Shown: positions 34,509 to 43,953, numbered from the stretch's first letter. The stretch is 64,000 nt of DNA from Bradyrhizobium sp. U87765 SZCCT0048 (GCF_018131225.1 NZ_JAFCMM010000002.1:868001-932000), one strand, 5' to 3'. Numbers and translations: made by a program. The notes: generated by a model not told the origin, from the sequence alone.

Positions 34509-36047
34509 TCAGACGCCGATCTTCGGCGGGCGATGCTTGTCGAGGCCGATCGCGATATTCTTCTGCTCCATGTAGATCTCGAAGGCGTACTCGCCACCAT
34601 CCCGGCCGATGCCGCTGGCCTTGACGCCGCCGAACGGCGTCGGCAGGTGACGAACGTTCTCCGAGTTGACCCACACCATGCCGGCCTCGACGCTCTGCGC
34701 CACGCGGTGCGCCCGGCCGATGTTGCCGGTCCAGATATAGGCCGCGAGGCCGTAGCGGACGTCGTTGGCGATCTTCAGCGCGTCGGCTTCGTCGTCGAAC
34801 GGGATCACGGTCAGCACCGGACCGAAGATCTCTTCCTGGGCGATGCGCATGGTGGTCGCAGCGCCCGTGAACAGCGTCGGGCAGACATAATTGCCCTTGC
34901 CGTCCATGGCGCGCACGCCGCCGACCGCCACTTCGGCGCCATCCGCCTTGGCGTGCTGGGCATAGCTCAGCACCTTTTCGACGTGGCGCGGATGAATCAG
35001 CGGGCCGATCTCGGTCGCCGGATCGAGCGGGTGGCCGACGCGAATCTTGGCGACGCGCGCCTTGAGGTCGGCGACGAAGCCGTCATAGATCGAGCGCTGC
35101 ACCAGGGCGCGGCTCGACGACGTACAGCGCTGGCCGTTGAGGCTGTAGATCATGAAGAGCACCGCATCGAGCGCGCGCTCGCGGTCGGCGTCGTCGAACA
35201 CGATCACCGGGTTCTTGCCGCCGAGTTCGAAGTGGACGCGCTTCAGCGTCGGCGCGCCCTGCGCCATGATGTGGCTGCCGGTGACGGATTCGCCGACGAA
35301 GGCGATCGCCTTGATGGCGGGATGCTCGGTCAGCGCCTTGCCGGCACTCTCGCCGAAGCCGTGCACGAGGTTGACGACGCCCTTCGGCAGACCCGCTTCC
35401 TCGAACACCTCGGTCATGATCTCTGACAGGATCACGGCTGACAGCGGGCTCCATTCCGCCGGCTTGTGGACGATGGTACAGCCGGCCGCGAGCGCCGGCG
35501 CGATCTTCCAGGTCGACAGCATGAACGGCGTGTTCCACGGCGTGATCACGCCGACCGGGCCGATCGGCTGCCGCAGGGTGTAGTTGAGATGGGTATCGGT
35601 CGGCAGCGACATGCCGTCGGACGCCGACGGCGCCTTGTCGGCATAGAAGCGGAAGTTCTCGGCGCCACGCAGCGCCGCCTTCGCCATGTAGCGGATCGGC
35701 TGACCGCTATCGAAGCTCTCGACCAGCGCGATCTCCTCCGCGCGCGCCTCGATGCGGTCCGCGACCTTGTGCAGCAGCGCCTGTCGCTTGTCGCCGGGCA
35801 GGCCGGCCCAGGCCGGGAATGCCGCGGCAGCAGCGCGCGCCGCGCGATCGATCTCCGCCGCCGTGCCGGAAGCGACCTTGCAGATCACGGAATTGTCGGT
35901 CGGGTCGAAGTCCTCGAAGGTGTCGGCGCCGGCGACGCGCTCGCCGGCAATGATGTGGGGCACCGTCGCAGCCTTGAAGCGCTGCAGATACGACGTCACC
36001 TTGCGCAGGTTGTCGGTCAGGGCGTCATTGGGAAGAGGCTTGTTCAT
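34509..36047 (-). CDS. Aldehyde dehydrogenase, 5-carboxymethyl-2-hydroxymuconate semialdehyde type
   Basis: 512-residue NAD-dependent aldehyde dehydrogenase. Catalytic Cys in NGQRCTSSSRALVQ, general base Glu in HFELGGKNPVIVFDD, and Asn in TPWNTPFMLSTWK. The C-terminus FGGVKASGIGRDGGEYAFEIYMEQKNIAIGL is close to HpaE-like and hydroxymuconate/aminomuconate semialdehyde dehydrogenases. With the extradiol dioxygenase of this cluster it would oxidise the semialdehyde formed by ring opening (inference). It has its own promoter-operator region. Confidence 0.92.
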   Translation of the reverse strand: MNKPLPNDALTDNLRKVTSYLQRFKAATVPHIIAGERVAGADTFEDFDPTDNSVICKVASGTAAEIDRAARAAAAAFPAWAGLPGDKRQALLHKVADRIEARAEEIALVESFDSGQPIRYMAKAALRGAENFRFYADKAPSASDGMSLPTDTHLNYTLRQPIGPVGVITPWNTPFMLSTWKIAPALAAGCTIVHKPAEWSPLSAVILSEIMTEVFEEAGLPKGVVNLVHGFGESAGKALTEHPAIKAIAFVGESVTGSHIMAQGAPTLKRVHFELGGKNPVIVFDDADRERALDAVLFMIYSLNGQRCTSSSRALVQRSIYDGFVADLKARVAKIRVGHPLDPATEIGPLIHPRHVEKVLSYAQHAKADGAEVAVGGVRAMDGKGNYVCPTLFTGAATTMRIAQEEIFGPVLTVIPFDDEADALKIANDVRYGLAAYIWTGNIGRAHRVAQSVEAGMVWVNSENVRHLPTPFGGVKASGIGRDGGEYAFEIYMEQKNIAIGLDKHRPPKIGV

Positions 36048-36070
36048 GTCGCATCCTTTCGCATAAGTAA

Positions 36071-36108
36071 TTAACATGTTAAATATATCGGCGCACGCTG
36101 CGGGTCAA
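36071..36108 (-). promoter_or_regulatory. Promoter with overlapping palindromic operator before the aldehyde dehydrogenase
   Basis: On the minus strand a -35-like TTGACC (36108-36103), 15-base spacer and -10-like TATATT (36087-36082) are followed directly by the perfect 12-bp palindrome TTAACATGTTAA (36071-36082), 24 bases before the ATG. The segment is strikingly A/T-rich. The layout suits repression at the start site by a MarR-, GntR- or similar dimer; no such regulator is adjacent. Confidence 0.6.
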
Positions 36109-36154
36109 TGTCCATCCGTGCACAGGAGACGCGCGCTCGCGCTGGTCCCGTGCT

Positions 36155-37756
36155 TCAGCTGGCCATTGTTCCGTCGCTGAACGCGACCGCACCGCCGATA
36201 ACCGTGAGGCGCGACCGCGCCGCGGCCGTATCGTCGGGCGCACACGTCATGACGTCGCGGTCGAGCACGGCGAGATCGGCCAACTGGCCAACCGCGAGCC
36301 GACCACGCGACGCCTCCTGTTCCATCACGAACGGACCCCCCTCGGCGTAGCTCGCGAGCGCTTCCGTTCGTGTCAGCGCCTCATGGGCTGCGAGCACCAT
36401 GCCGTTCGCCGTGGTGCGGCTGACCGCCGCCGCCATGCCGACGAATGGCGACAGCGGCCCGATCGGCAGATCCGAACTGCCGGCGAACCGCACACCGGCC
36501 GCGAGCAGCGTCCGTCCCGGATAGAGGTGCTGCGCCCGCTCCGGACCGACGGCGGCGGCGAAGGATGCACCGAGCCGATGGAGAAAACCGTGCTGCGGCA
36601 CCACCACCGCGCCGAGCGCCTTGACCTGCTGTACCGCTTGCGGTCCGGGCAACGCAAAATGTTCCAGCCGGTGGCGCGGATCAGGCCGCGGCGCGACCGC
36701 CTGCGCTGCCGCGAGGCAATCGAGCCAGTGCGCGATGGCGCGGTCGCCGATGACATGCGCCGCGAGCTGCCAGCCGTCGGCATGCGCCGCGATCACCTTC
36801 GCACGCAGCGCCTCCGGCGCTTCCATGAACAGACCCGATGTGTCGGTGTCGGCATAGGGGGCGGATAACGCCGCCGTCCGCGCGCCGATGATGCCATCGA
36901 CGAAGAATTTGAGCGTACGGATCTGCCAGCGCGGATCGACCGCTGACGGTCGCAGGCCGCGCTGTCGCGCGTCATCGGGATCGAGCCGCAGCATGAAGCC
37001 CATGCGCAGCGGGAAATCGCCCGCGTCACGCAACACGTTCCAGACCGCCCATTCGGCGTCGAAGCCGCTGCTGAACCCGACGGCGGCCTCGACCACGCTG
37101 ACAATGCCGAGCGACAGACATTCACGTGCGACCGCGCGGATCGCTGCTGCCGTGCGGTCGCGCGACGGCGGCGGCGCCAGTGCCGCGGCGATGTCGGCCG
37201 CGCTTTCCGCCAGCACGCCACTGAGACGGCCGCCCACGCGTCCCAGCGTGCCGCCCACAGGATCGACCGACGTATCGTCGAAGCCCGCGGCCTGGAGCGC
37301 CGCGGAGTTGGCGACGGCGAGATGGCCACCCGTGCGGCGCAGCAACACGGGGCGACCGGCGGAGACCGCATCGATCTCGGCGCGCAGCGGATGGCGGTGC
37401 TCGGCGAGCACGAGCTCGCTGTAATCGGAGGAGACGATCCATTCGCCGGGCGAGCCGGCGGCACAGGCGCGCTGCAGCCGCGCCAGCAGATCGGCGATGG
37501 ACGCCGCGTCGGCGAGCCGCACATGCAGCAGCTCGAGCGCGCGGGTGTAGAGATGGGCGTGGGCGTCGGTGAGGCCGGGAACGACACGGCTACCGCCGAC
37601 GTCGATCACCCGATCAGCCACAGGCGCATCATCGGCGCGGCCGATCCAGCGGATCAGGCCGTCGCCAACGAGCAGGCTGTCGGCGCCGCCGCGATCCGGA
37701 CCATCGGTCCCGATCGCGGCGTTCCGCAGCAGCAGGGTGGATGGATCAGACCGCAT
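36155..37756 (-). CDS. Amidohydrolase family protein (YtcJ-like, PF07969)
   Basis: 533-residue metal-dependent hydrolase. Metal motifs: VVPGLTDAHAHLYTRALELL (HxH), HADGWQLAAHVIGDRAI and RHRLEHF; the C-terminal SSDLPIGPLSPFVGMAAAVSRT is typical of YtcJ-like N-substituted amide hydrolases. ATG 37756 overlaps the RidA gene end by 11 bases; a TTG at 37765 is an alternative. Role in the cluster may be removal of an acyl or formyl group from nitrogen (inference). Confidence 0.88.
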   Translation of the reverse strand: MRSDPSTLLLRNAAIGTDGPDRGGADSLLVGDGLIRWIGRADDAPVADRVIDVGGSRVVPGLTDAHAHLYTRALELLHVRLADAASIADLLARLQRACAAGSPGEWIVSSDYSELVLAEHRHPLRAEIDAVSAGRPVLLRRTGGHLAVANSAALQAAGFDDTSVDPVGGTLGRVGGRLSGVLAESAADIAAALAPPPSRDRTAAAIRAVARECLSLGIVSVVEAAVGFSSGFDAEWAVWNVLRDAGDFPLRMGFMLRLDPDDARQRGLRPSAVDPRWQIRTLKFFVDGIIGARTAALSAPYADTDTSGLFMEAPEALRAKVIAAHADGWQLAAHVIGDRAIAHWLDCLAAAQAVAPRPDPRHRLEHFALPGPQAVQQVKALGAVVVPQHGFLHRLGASFAAAVGPERAQHLYPGRTLLAAGVRFAGSSDLPIGPLSPFVGMAAAVSRTTANGMVLAAHEALTRTEALASYAEGGPFVMEQEASRGRLAVGQLADLAVLDRDVMTCAPDDTAAARSRLTVIGGAVAFSDGTMAS

Positions 37757-38141
37757 CCGTGACAACGGCGATCATGTCGATCTCGATCTTCAGGCCGGCG
37801 CGCGCCAGATGGGCGACGCCGACCGTGGTGCGCGACGGCGGATCGTTCGGGAAGAACTCCTTGAACACCTCGTTCATCGCGCCGAACTCATTCATCATGT
37901 CGGTCATGTGAATGGTCATCTTGAGCGCGGTGCCGAGCGACGCGCCACCGGCTTCCGCCAGCGTCTTGACGTTCTCCAGCGCGATGCGGGTCTGCGCCTT
38001 GATGTCGGCGGGAAACTCGCGGGTCACCGGGTCGGAGCCGGTCTGGCCGGACACGAACACCAGTTTGTCCCAGCGGATCGCCGGCGAATAGGGCAGGCCC
38101 GGCCGCAGACCGGTGGGAGGAACGATGACGTCGCGTGACAT
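37746..38141 (-). CDS. RidA/YjgF family protein (first copy)
   Basis: 131-residue RidA-fold protein. Typical stretches are YSPAIRWDKLVFVSGQTG, IALENVKTLAEAGGASL and PSRTTVGVAHLARAGLKIEIDMIAV; the arginine in PSRTTV is the one that binds the carboxylate of enamines/imines. Family members deaminate 2-aminoacrylate-like enamines, and a subgroup acts as 2-aminomuconate deaminase. It lies between livF2 and the amidohydrolase, overlapping the latter. Confidence 0.92.
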   Translation of the reverse strand: MSRDVIVPPTGLRPGLPYSPAIRWDKLVFVSGQTGSDPVTREFPADIKAQTRIALENVKTLAEAGGASLGTALKMTIHMTDMMNEFGAMNEVFKEFFPNDPPSRTTVGVAHLARAGLKIEIDMIAVVTDAV

Positions 38142-38144
38142 GTG

Positions 38145-38927
38145 CTAATCCTTTTCTGTCGTGACGTGGAGGGCGGATGAAGGGGCCGCGCAATCGCGGT
38201 AACGATCGCCGGCGCCGAGATAGGCGGCGGTGACACGCGGATCCTGGCGCAGCTCGGTGGCCGGTCCCGCGGCGACGACGTTGCCGACCTCGAGCACATA
38301 GGCGCGATCGGCGACCGAGAGCGCGAGCGTGGCATTCTGCTCGACCAGGATGCCGGTCATGCCATCCTTCTTGAGAAGGCTGATGGCGTCGAAAATCTCT
38401 TCGGTGATGCGTGGCGCAAGGCCAATCGACGGCTCGTCGAGCATCAGAAGCTGCGGCTCGGCCATCAGCGCGCGGCCGATTGCCACCATCTGCTGTTCGC
38501 CGCCCGACAGCGTGCCGGCGAGCTGCTTGCGCCGCTCGGCGAGCTTGGGCAGCAGCGCATAGATGCGGTCGAGCGCCGCCGCCATCTTCTGTCGGCCCTG
38601 GCGGCGGCGCAGGAACGCGCCGAGCCGCAGATGATCCTCGACATTGAGATGGGCGAACAGCTCACGTCGCTCGGGCACCAGCACGATGCCCCGGGCAACC
38701 CGGGCCTCCGGCCGTGCCAGGCCCAGCGCTTCGCCCCTGAAGGCGACCGCGCCCGACTGCGGCGCGATCACGCCCATGATGCTGTTGAGCAGCGTGGTCT
38801 TGCCGGCGCCGTTCGGCCCGATGAACGTCACGAACTCGCCGCGCGCGACATCGAAGCTGATGCCGTCGAGAGCGATCGCCGGGCCGTAGCCGACGGTCAG
38901 GTTGGAGACGTCAAGCAGCCTTGTCAC
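38145..38927 (-). CDS. livF: Branched-chain-type ABC transporter ATPase LivF (second system)
   Basis: 260-residue ATPase with Walker A GPNGAGKTT, signature LSGGEQQMVAIGRAL and Walker B LLMLDEPSIGLAP. The start is a GTG (MTRLLDVSNLTVGYG) overlapping the end of the LivM-LivG fusion by 17 bases. The C-terminus carries about 25 extra residues after AAYLGAGD. The gene is followed after 3 bases by a RidA gene, tying transport to the catabolic enzymes. Confidence 0.94.
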   Translation of the reverse strand: MTRLLDVSNLTVGYGPAIALDGISFDVARGEFVTFIGPNGAGKTTLLNSIMGVIAPQSGAVAFRGEALGLARPEARVARGIVLVPERRELFAHLNVEDHLRLGAFLRRRQGRQKMAAALDRIYALLPKLAERRKQLAGTLSGGEQQMVAIGRALMAEPQLLMLDEPSIGLAPRITEEIFDAISLLKKDGMTGILVEQNATLALSVADRAYVLEVGNVVAAGPATELRQDPRVTAAYLGAGDRYRDCAAPSSALHVTTEKD

Positions 38928-40674
38928 GGGCGCCCCCCAGATAGGCTGCGATGACGTTCGGATCGGCCTGGACCTCGCGCGGGCTGCCCTGGGCGATGAT
39001 GCAGCCGCGATCGAGCACGACGAGGCGGTCGACGCAGCTCATCACCAGTTCCATGTCGTGTTCGACCAGCAGGATGGTGACGTGCTCGGCCTGGAGCTGA
39101 CGCAGGATGCGCACCAGCACCAGCTTCTCGGAGAAGCGCAGGCCCGCGGCCGGCTCGTCGAGCAGCAGGATCTGCGGATCGGCGGCGAGCGCCCGGGCGA
39201 TCTCGACAATACGCTGCTTGCCGAGGGGCAGACTCGCCGCCGCGCTGTCGGCATCGACCTCGAGGCCCACCCGGACAAGTGCCTGACGCGCCGTCGCCAG
39301 CGCGAGGCGGTTCTCCTCGGCGTCGAGACCGAACAGTCCGCGAATGAAGCCGGCTTTGGTGCGCGCATAGGCGCCGAGCGCGACGTTTTCGAGCACGGTG
39401 AGCTCCGGCACCAGCTGGACATGCTGGAAGGTGCGCGCCATGCCACGACGCACGATCAGATGGCTCGGCGGCAGGGGCGCATCGAACAGCGTGGCACTGC
39501 CCCCGGTCGGGCGGCGCAGCCCCGAGATGATGCTGAACAGCGTGGTCTTGCCGGCGCCGTTCGGCCCGATCAGGCCAACGAACTCGCCGCGCCGCAGCTC
39601 CATGCTGACATCGTCGAGCGCGCGCAGACCGCCGAACCGCACGCTGACCGCATCGGCCCGCAGCAGCACGGCGTTATGGTCCGCCTGCAGCGTGCGCGAT
39701 GCCAGCCCCTGGCCATCGCGCGGCCGCGGCTTCGCATGCGGGATGATCTTCTCGACCGCCGGCCACAGGCCTTGCGGCCAGCGCAGCAGCATCACCACCA
39801 GGATGACGCCGAACACGATGACCTCGAAATTGCCGGACGCACCCCAGCGGGCGAAGATGTCCTGCAGCGTCCACTGCGCGCTTTCCAGCGTCAGCGCGCC
39901 GATCACCGCGCCGGCGGCGCTCGACGGGCCGCCCACGACGGCCATGATCAGCAGCTTGAACGAGGTCGTTAGTGAGAACGGCGACGGACTGATAAAGCGC
40001 AGCAGATGGACGTAGAGCCCGCCGGCGAGCGCGGCCAGAACCGCGGAGAACACGAACACCTTGATGCGCAGCGCCGTGGTCTCGACGCCGAAGCTGCGCG
40101 CCATGCCGTCGTAGGACTCCAGCGCGGCGATCGCCCGGCCGGTGCGCGAGCCGCGCAGCCGTGCCGCGCCGAGCACTGCCAGCAGCACGATGATCCAGAT
40201 CAGCTCGGTGTAGAGGCGATCGTCCGTCAGAGCCATGCCGAATAGCGCCAGTGGCGGGATCTTGTCGAGGCCGGACGCGCCGCCGGTCACCTCGTTCCCG
40301 GCGACGAACAGGCTGCCGAGCGCAATGCCGTAGGCGAGCGTCGCGAGCGGGAGGAAGTGGCCGCGGAGGCGCAGCGTGATGGCGCCGATCAGCGCCGCGA
40401 CCACGGCGGTCGCGGCAACGCTGACGACCAGCGTCGCTGCCGCATCGATGCCGAAATGGCGCGAGGACAACGCGGTGCCGTAGGCGCCGAGCCCCATGAA
40501 CGCCGCCTGCCCAAGCGACACCTGGCCGGCCTGCAGCAACAGCGCGAGGCCGATCGCGACCAGAGCATAGATGCCGGCATAGGCGAAGATGCCGACATAG
40601 AACGACGGCAGCGTCCAGGGCACGCCGAGCAGGACGGCGCCGAGAACAAGGGCGAGAGTTGCGCGGGACCGCAT
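38911..40674 (-). CDS. LivM-LivG fusion, permease plus ATPase
   Basis: 587-residue fusion in one frame: LivM permease at about residues 1-310 (GQVSLGQAAFMGLGAYGT, RLRGHFLPLATLAYGIALG), a linker at 311-336, then a LivG ATPase at 337-587 (Walker A GPNGAGKTT at 370-378, LPLGKQRIVEIARAL, Walker B LLLLDEPAAGL, tail NVIAAYLGG). Start at 40674, two bases after the livH2 stop. Such fusions occur in other Liv-type systems. Here it substitutes for separate livM and livG. Confidence 0.93.
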   Translation of the reverse strand: MRSRATLALVLGAVLLGVPWTLPSFYVGIFAYAGIYALVAIGLALLLQAGQVSLGQAAFMGLGAYGTALSSRHFGIDAAATLVVSVAATAVVAALIGAITLRLRGHFLPLATLAYGIALGSLFVAGNEVTGGASGLDKIPPLALFGMALTDDRLYTELIWIIVLLAVLGAARLRGSRTGRAIAALESYDGMARSFGVETTALRIKVFVFSAVLAALAGGLYVHLLRFISPSPFSLTTSFKLLIMAVVGGPSSAAGAVIGALTLESAQWTLQDIFARWGASGNFEVIVFGVILVVMLLRWPQGLWPAVEKIIPHAKPRPRDGQGLASRTLQADHNAVLLRADAVSVRFGGLRALDDVSMELRRGEFVGLIGPNGAGKTTLFSIISGLRRPTGGSATLFDAPLPPSHLIVRRGMARTFQHVQLVPELTVLENVALGAYARTKAGFIRGLFGLDAEENRLALATARQALVRVGLEVDADSAAASLPLGKQRIVEIARALAADPQILLLDEPAAGLRFSEKLVLVRILRQLQAEHVTILLVEHDMELVMSCVDRLVVLDRGCIIAQGSPREVQADPNVIAAYLGGARDKAA

Positions 40675-40676
40675 CG

Positions 40677-41699
40677 CTATTTCGTCTCCAGCCTTTGCCG
40701 GGCATTGCGCCACAGCAGCACGGGGATCAGCAGGCTGAACACCAGCGCGTCACGGTAGGCGCTCGCCGCATAGGCCGATGCGGACTCCAGCGAGCCGACC
40801 AGCATCACGCCGGCGAGCGACAGCGGATAGTCGATGAGGCCACCGAGCGCGGCGCCGACAAACCCCTTGAGGCCGACCATGAAGCCCATTTCGTAGTTCG
40901 CCGTGATCAGCGGTGCGAGCAGCATGCCGCTGAGGGCGCTGAACCCCGCGGCTAGCAGGAAGGCCATGGCGCCGGTGAGATTGACCGGGATGCCACAGAA
41001 CTGCGCACCAAGCCGGTTCATGGCAGAGGCCTGCAGCGCCTTGCCGAGCAGGGTGAACTCGGAGAACAGATAGAGTGCGCCCATCGACAGCAGCGCGGTG
41101 ATCAGGATGGCAAAGCTCTGGTAGGGAACGAACACCGGACCGAACGTCGCCCCGCCGGCGACCACCGGATCGACCGGGTAGGGATTGGCGCCCCAGATCA
41201 GCAGGCCGAGGCCCTGCAGCACCATGTCGACGCCCACCGAGATGATCACGAACACGATGGTGGTGGCGTTCGGGATGGGATGGACAGTGAAGCGATAGAC
41301 CATCGCACCGAGCGGCGCGACCAGGACGAGCGCCACCGCCATCATGCCGAGCGGCGGCAGTTGCAGCGCCAGCGCCGCCCGCGTCATGGCGAACGCCGCG
41401 ACGACGCCGACAATGCCGCCGGCGGCGATGCCGAGCGCCGCGCGCCAGTCACGGCGCCAGCGGTCGGCATCGAGGATCAGGCACAACACGGTGCCGCCGG
41501 CCAGCAGATACAGCGTGCCGGGCACGCGGCCCTGCAACAGATCGGCGAGCGTCAGCGCGCCGAGCATGACATATTCGCCCTGGGCGATGTTCACCACGCG
41601 TGTGACGGTGAACACCAGCACCAGGCTGAGCGCGAGCAGTGCGTAGACGAGACCGCTGGTGAGGCCGTCGACGAGAAGGAAGAGAAAGGTGTCGATCAT
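40677..41699 (-). CDS. livH: Branched-chain-type ABC transporter permease LivH (second system)
   Basis: 340-residue permease with the LivH motif TRVVNIAQGEYVMLGALTLADLL and many hydrophobic helices, longer than LivH of the first system because of an extra segment near residues 75-110. The C-terminal region DYPLSLAGVMLVGSLESASAYAASAYRDALVF is typical. Three bases after livK2. Confidence 0.93.
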   Translation of the reverse strand: MIDTFLFLLVDGLTSGLVYALLALSLVLVFTVTRVVNIAQGEYVMLGALTLADLLQGRVPGTLYLLAGGTVLCLILDADRWRRDWRAALGIAAGGIVGVVAAFAMTRAALALQLPPLGMMAVALVLVAPLGAMVYRFTVHPIPNATTIVFVIISVGVDMVLQGLGLLIWGANPYPVDPVVAGGATFGPVFVPYQSFAILITALLSMGALYLFSEFTLLGKALQASAMNRLGAQFCGIPVNLTGAMAFLLAAGFSALSGMLLAPLITANYEMGFMVGLKGFVGAALGGLIDYPLSLAGVMLVGSLESASAYAASAYRDALVFSLLIPVLLWRNARQRLETK

Positions 41700-41702
41700 G
41701 CC

Positions 41703-42884
41703 TTACTTGGCGTCATAGAGGCGGAACTGACCGTCCTTGACCACGGAGATGAAGGTGCTCCGCTTGTCGAGGCCGAGGTGATCGGTCGGCGAATAGTCGA
41801 AGATGCCGCCGACCGCGACGAAATTGCGTGTCGCCTCGATCTTGTCGCGGATCGCGGCACGTGACGCGTCGAGGTCGTCGAGCCTGGCGCCCTCGGTCAC
41901 GGCGTCGGCCGCCGCCTTGATGGCGATGTTGCCGGCATCCCACGACTGGCCGGGGAAAATATCGACCTTCTCGACATTGAACTTCTTCTCGTAGAGCGCC
42001 GCAAATTTGGCAATCACGGGCTTGAGCGGATTGCTGTCGGACATGTCCTTGTAGATCAGCACCGGCGTGGTGCCGACCAGCGAACCCTCGACATCCTTCT
42101 TGCCGACCGAGATGAAGGTGGCATTGGCGGAGCCGCCGGACTGGTAGATCGGGCCGGTGAAGCCGACGCGCTTGACGGCCTGGTGCACCAGCGCCGAGGA
42201 CGGCGGAATGGCGTGGATGTAGATCGCGCCGGGATTGGCCTGGCGGACCTTCAGCGCCTGCGGCGTGAAGTTGGTGTCGGTACGGGCGAACCGCTCGGCG
42301 GCGACGATCTCGACGCCCTTGGCCTTGGCCACGGCCTGCAAGGCCTGCCAGCCGCCCTCGCCGAACGAATCCTCGAGGCCGAGGAAGCCGACCTTCTTGA
42401 TGCCGCGCTGAACCATGTCATCGACCAGCGCCGTCACCTGCAGCTGGTCCGTGCTCGGCGTCTTGAACACCCACTTGCGGTCCTGCACCGGCTCGATCAC
42501 GCTGGCGGCGAGCGCCAGAGAGATGTTCGGCACCTGCGCCTGGGCGATGGTTTCGAGGATCGCCATCGAGGTCGGCGTCGTGGTGCAGCAGATCACGACA
42601 TGGACCTTGTCCTCGGTGATCAGCTTGCGCACCGCGTTGACCGCCTTGGTCGGATCCGACGCATCGTCGTAGGTGACGAACTTGATCTTGAACGGCAGGC
42701 TGGCATCGGCCGCAATCTGCTCCTCCAGCAGATCGAGACCGTTCTTCTCCGGCAGACCGAGCGCCGATGCCGGGCCGGTCATCGCCACCACCGAGCCGAT
42801 GCGCAGCTCGGGCTTGTCGGCGGCGAACGCCGCCGTCGACATCGTCAGAGCAGCAAGAAGCACAGTGGTCGAGAAGATCTTCAT
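41703..42884 (-). CDS. livK: Branched-chain-type periplasmic binding protein LivK (second system)
   Basis: 393-residue type I binding protein with signal peptide MKIFSTTVLLAALTMSTAAFAA. The mature part reads ELRIGSVVAMTGPASALGLPEKNGLDLLEEQI, then VVICCTTTPTSMAILETIAQ, unusual in having two adjacent cysteines. Start at 42884; an ATG three codons upstream is possible. Preceded by the extradiol dioxygenase gene, so it probably binds an aromatic acid or amide rather than leucine (inference). Confidence 0.92.
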   Translation of the reverse strand: MKIFSTTVLLAALTMSTAAFAADKPELRIGSVVAMTGPASALGLPEKNGLDLLEEQIAADASLPFKIKFVTYDDASDPTKAVNAVRKLITEDKVHVVICCTTTPTSMAILETIAQAQVPNISLALAASVIEPVQDRKWVFKTPSTDQLQVTALVDDMVQRGIKKVGFLGLEDSFGEGGWQALQAVAKAKGVEIVAAERFARTDTNFTPQALKVRQANPGAIYIHAIPPSSALVHQAVKRVGFTGPIYQSGGSANATFISVGKKDVEGSLVGTTPVLIYKDMSDSNPLKPVIAKFAALYEKKFNVEKVDIFPGQSWDAGNIAIKAAADAVTEGARLDDLDASRAAIRDKIEATRNFVAVGGIFDYSPTDHLGLDKRSTFISVVKDGQFRLYDAK

Positions 42885-42945
42885 GATGCACACCTAAGGT
42901 TCGGGCGGAATTGCTTGTACGCGAAAGTGAAACGCGCGGTCGAGA

Positions 42946-43953
42946 TCAGTCCAGAACGTAGTTCGGCACCGGCGGCAGCAGCGGCGGCTCCGTCGGCTGG
43001 TTGGTAGCGCCATCGAACGATTCCACCGCCATCGATTCCTCGAACCAGCGGCGTGGCGGCGGCGCGCCCCAGAACGTCTGGCGCACCGGGTTGTTAAGGC
43101 TCCAGCGGATCGGCTCGGCCGAGGTATCGCCCGTGAGATAATCGCCGGTGTAGAGTTCGAAGCGGTTGCCGTCGGGATCGCGGACATAGACGAACAGCGC
43201 ATTCGAGATGCCGTGGCGGGCCGGACCGCGCTCGAGGCTGTCGGCATAGCCCGCGCCGGCGAGCATGTCGCAGGCACGGATGATGGCGAGCGGCTCGGGC
43301 AGCGAGAAGCCGACATGGTGCGCCGCGGGCCCCTGCCCGGTCATCACCGCGATGTCGTGCACCGTCGCCTTGCGGAACAGCCAGCTCGCCCAGATGCGCG
43401 GCTCCGGCGGTTCGGACTCGGTGTACTCGGCGCAGCCGAAGCCGAGCTCCTGGGTGTACCAGTCGTAGCCCTTCTGGGCGTCGGGGGTCAGCACGTTGAC
43501 ATGATCGATGCGGGTCGGCGACGCACCCTTGTGCAGATGATAGTGCTGCACCAGCCACGGCACGCTGTCGATCGTGGCATAATAGTCGATGGTGAATCCG
43601 AGCGGGTCCCGCACGCGCAGCGTGCGGCCCTGGCCGAGCATCTCGTTGCCAGCCCAGCGCACCGGCAGGCCCAGCTCCTCGAACCGCGCTTTCATGCGAT
43701 CGAGATCCTCTTCCGACGAGACGCGAAAGCCGATGTGGCCGAGCCCCGCCGTCTCCGCCTGGCGCAGCACGAAGGTGTGGTGCTGACGATCCTCGCTGCA
43801 GCGCAGATAGACACGATCGTCGTCGCGCGCGGTCTCGTGCAGGCCGATCAGATCGACATAGAACTCACGGGCACGCTTGAGGTCCGTGGTGCGGAATTCG
43901 ATGTGGCCGAGTTTGAGAATGTTGGCGATGTCCTTGATGCGGCCTTTGGTCAC
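42946..43953 (-). CDS. Extradiol ring-cleavage dioxygenase, VOC type (homoprotocatechuate 2,3-dioxygenase-like)
   Basis: 335-residue two-domain vicinal-oxygen-chelate enzyme. Predicted Fe/Mn ligands: His151 (TRIDHVNVL), His212/213 (AAHHVGFSL) and Glu266 (NRFELYTGDYLTGD); the last pattern is characteristic of 3,4-dihydroxyphenylacetate 2,3-dioxygenases. It would open a catechol-type ring next to the hydroxyls. The C-terminal 50 residues after the metal Glu are Pro-rich, ending LLPPVPNYVLD, as in that subgroup. Exact substrate unknown. Confidence 0.88.
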   Translation of the reverse strand: MTKGRIKDIANILKLGHIEFRTTDLKRAREFYVDLIGLHETARDDDRVYLRCSEDRQHHTFVLRQAETAGLGHIGFRVSSEEDLDRMKARFEELGLPVRWAGNEMLGQGRTLRVRDPLGFTIDYYATIDSVPWLVQHYHLHKGASPTRIDHVNVLTPDAQKGYDWYTQELGFGCAEYTESEPPEPRIWASWLFRKATVHDIAVMTGQGPAAHHVGFSLPEPLAIIRACDMLAGAGYADSLERGPARHGISNALFVYVRDPDGNRFELYTGDYLTGDTSAEPIRWSLNNPVRQTFWGAPPPRRWFEESMAVESFDGATNQPTEPPLLPPVPNYVLD

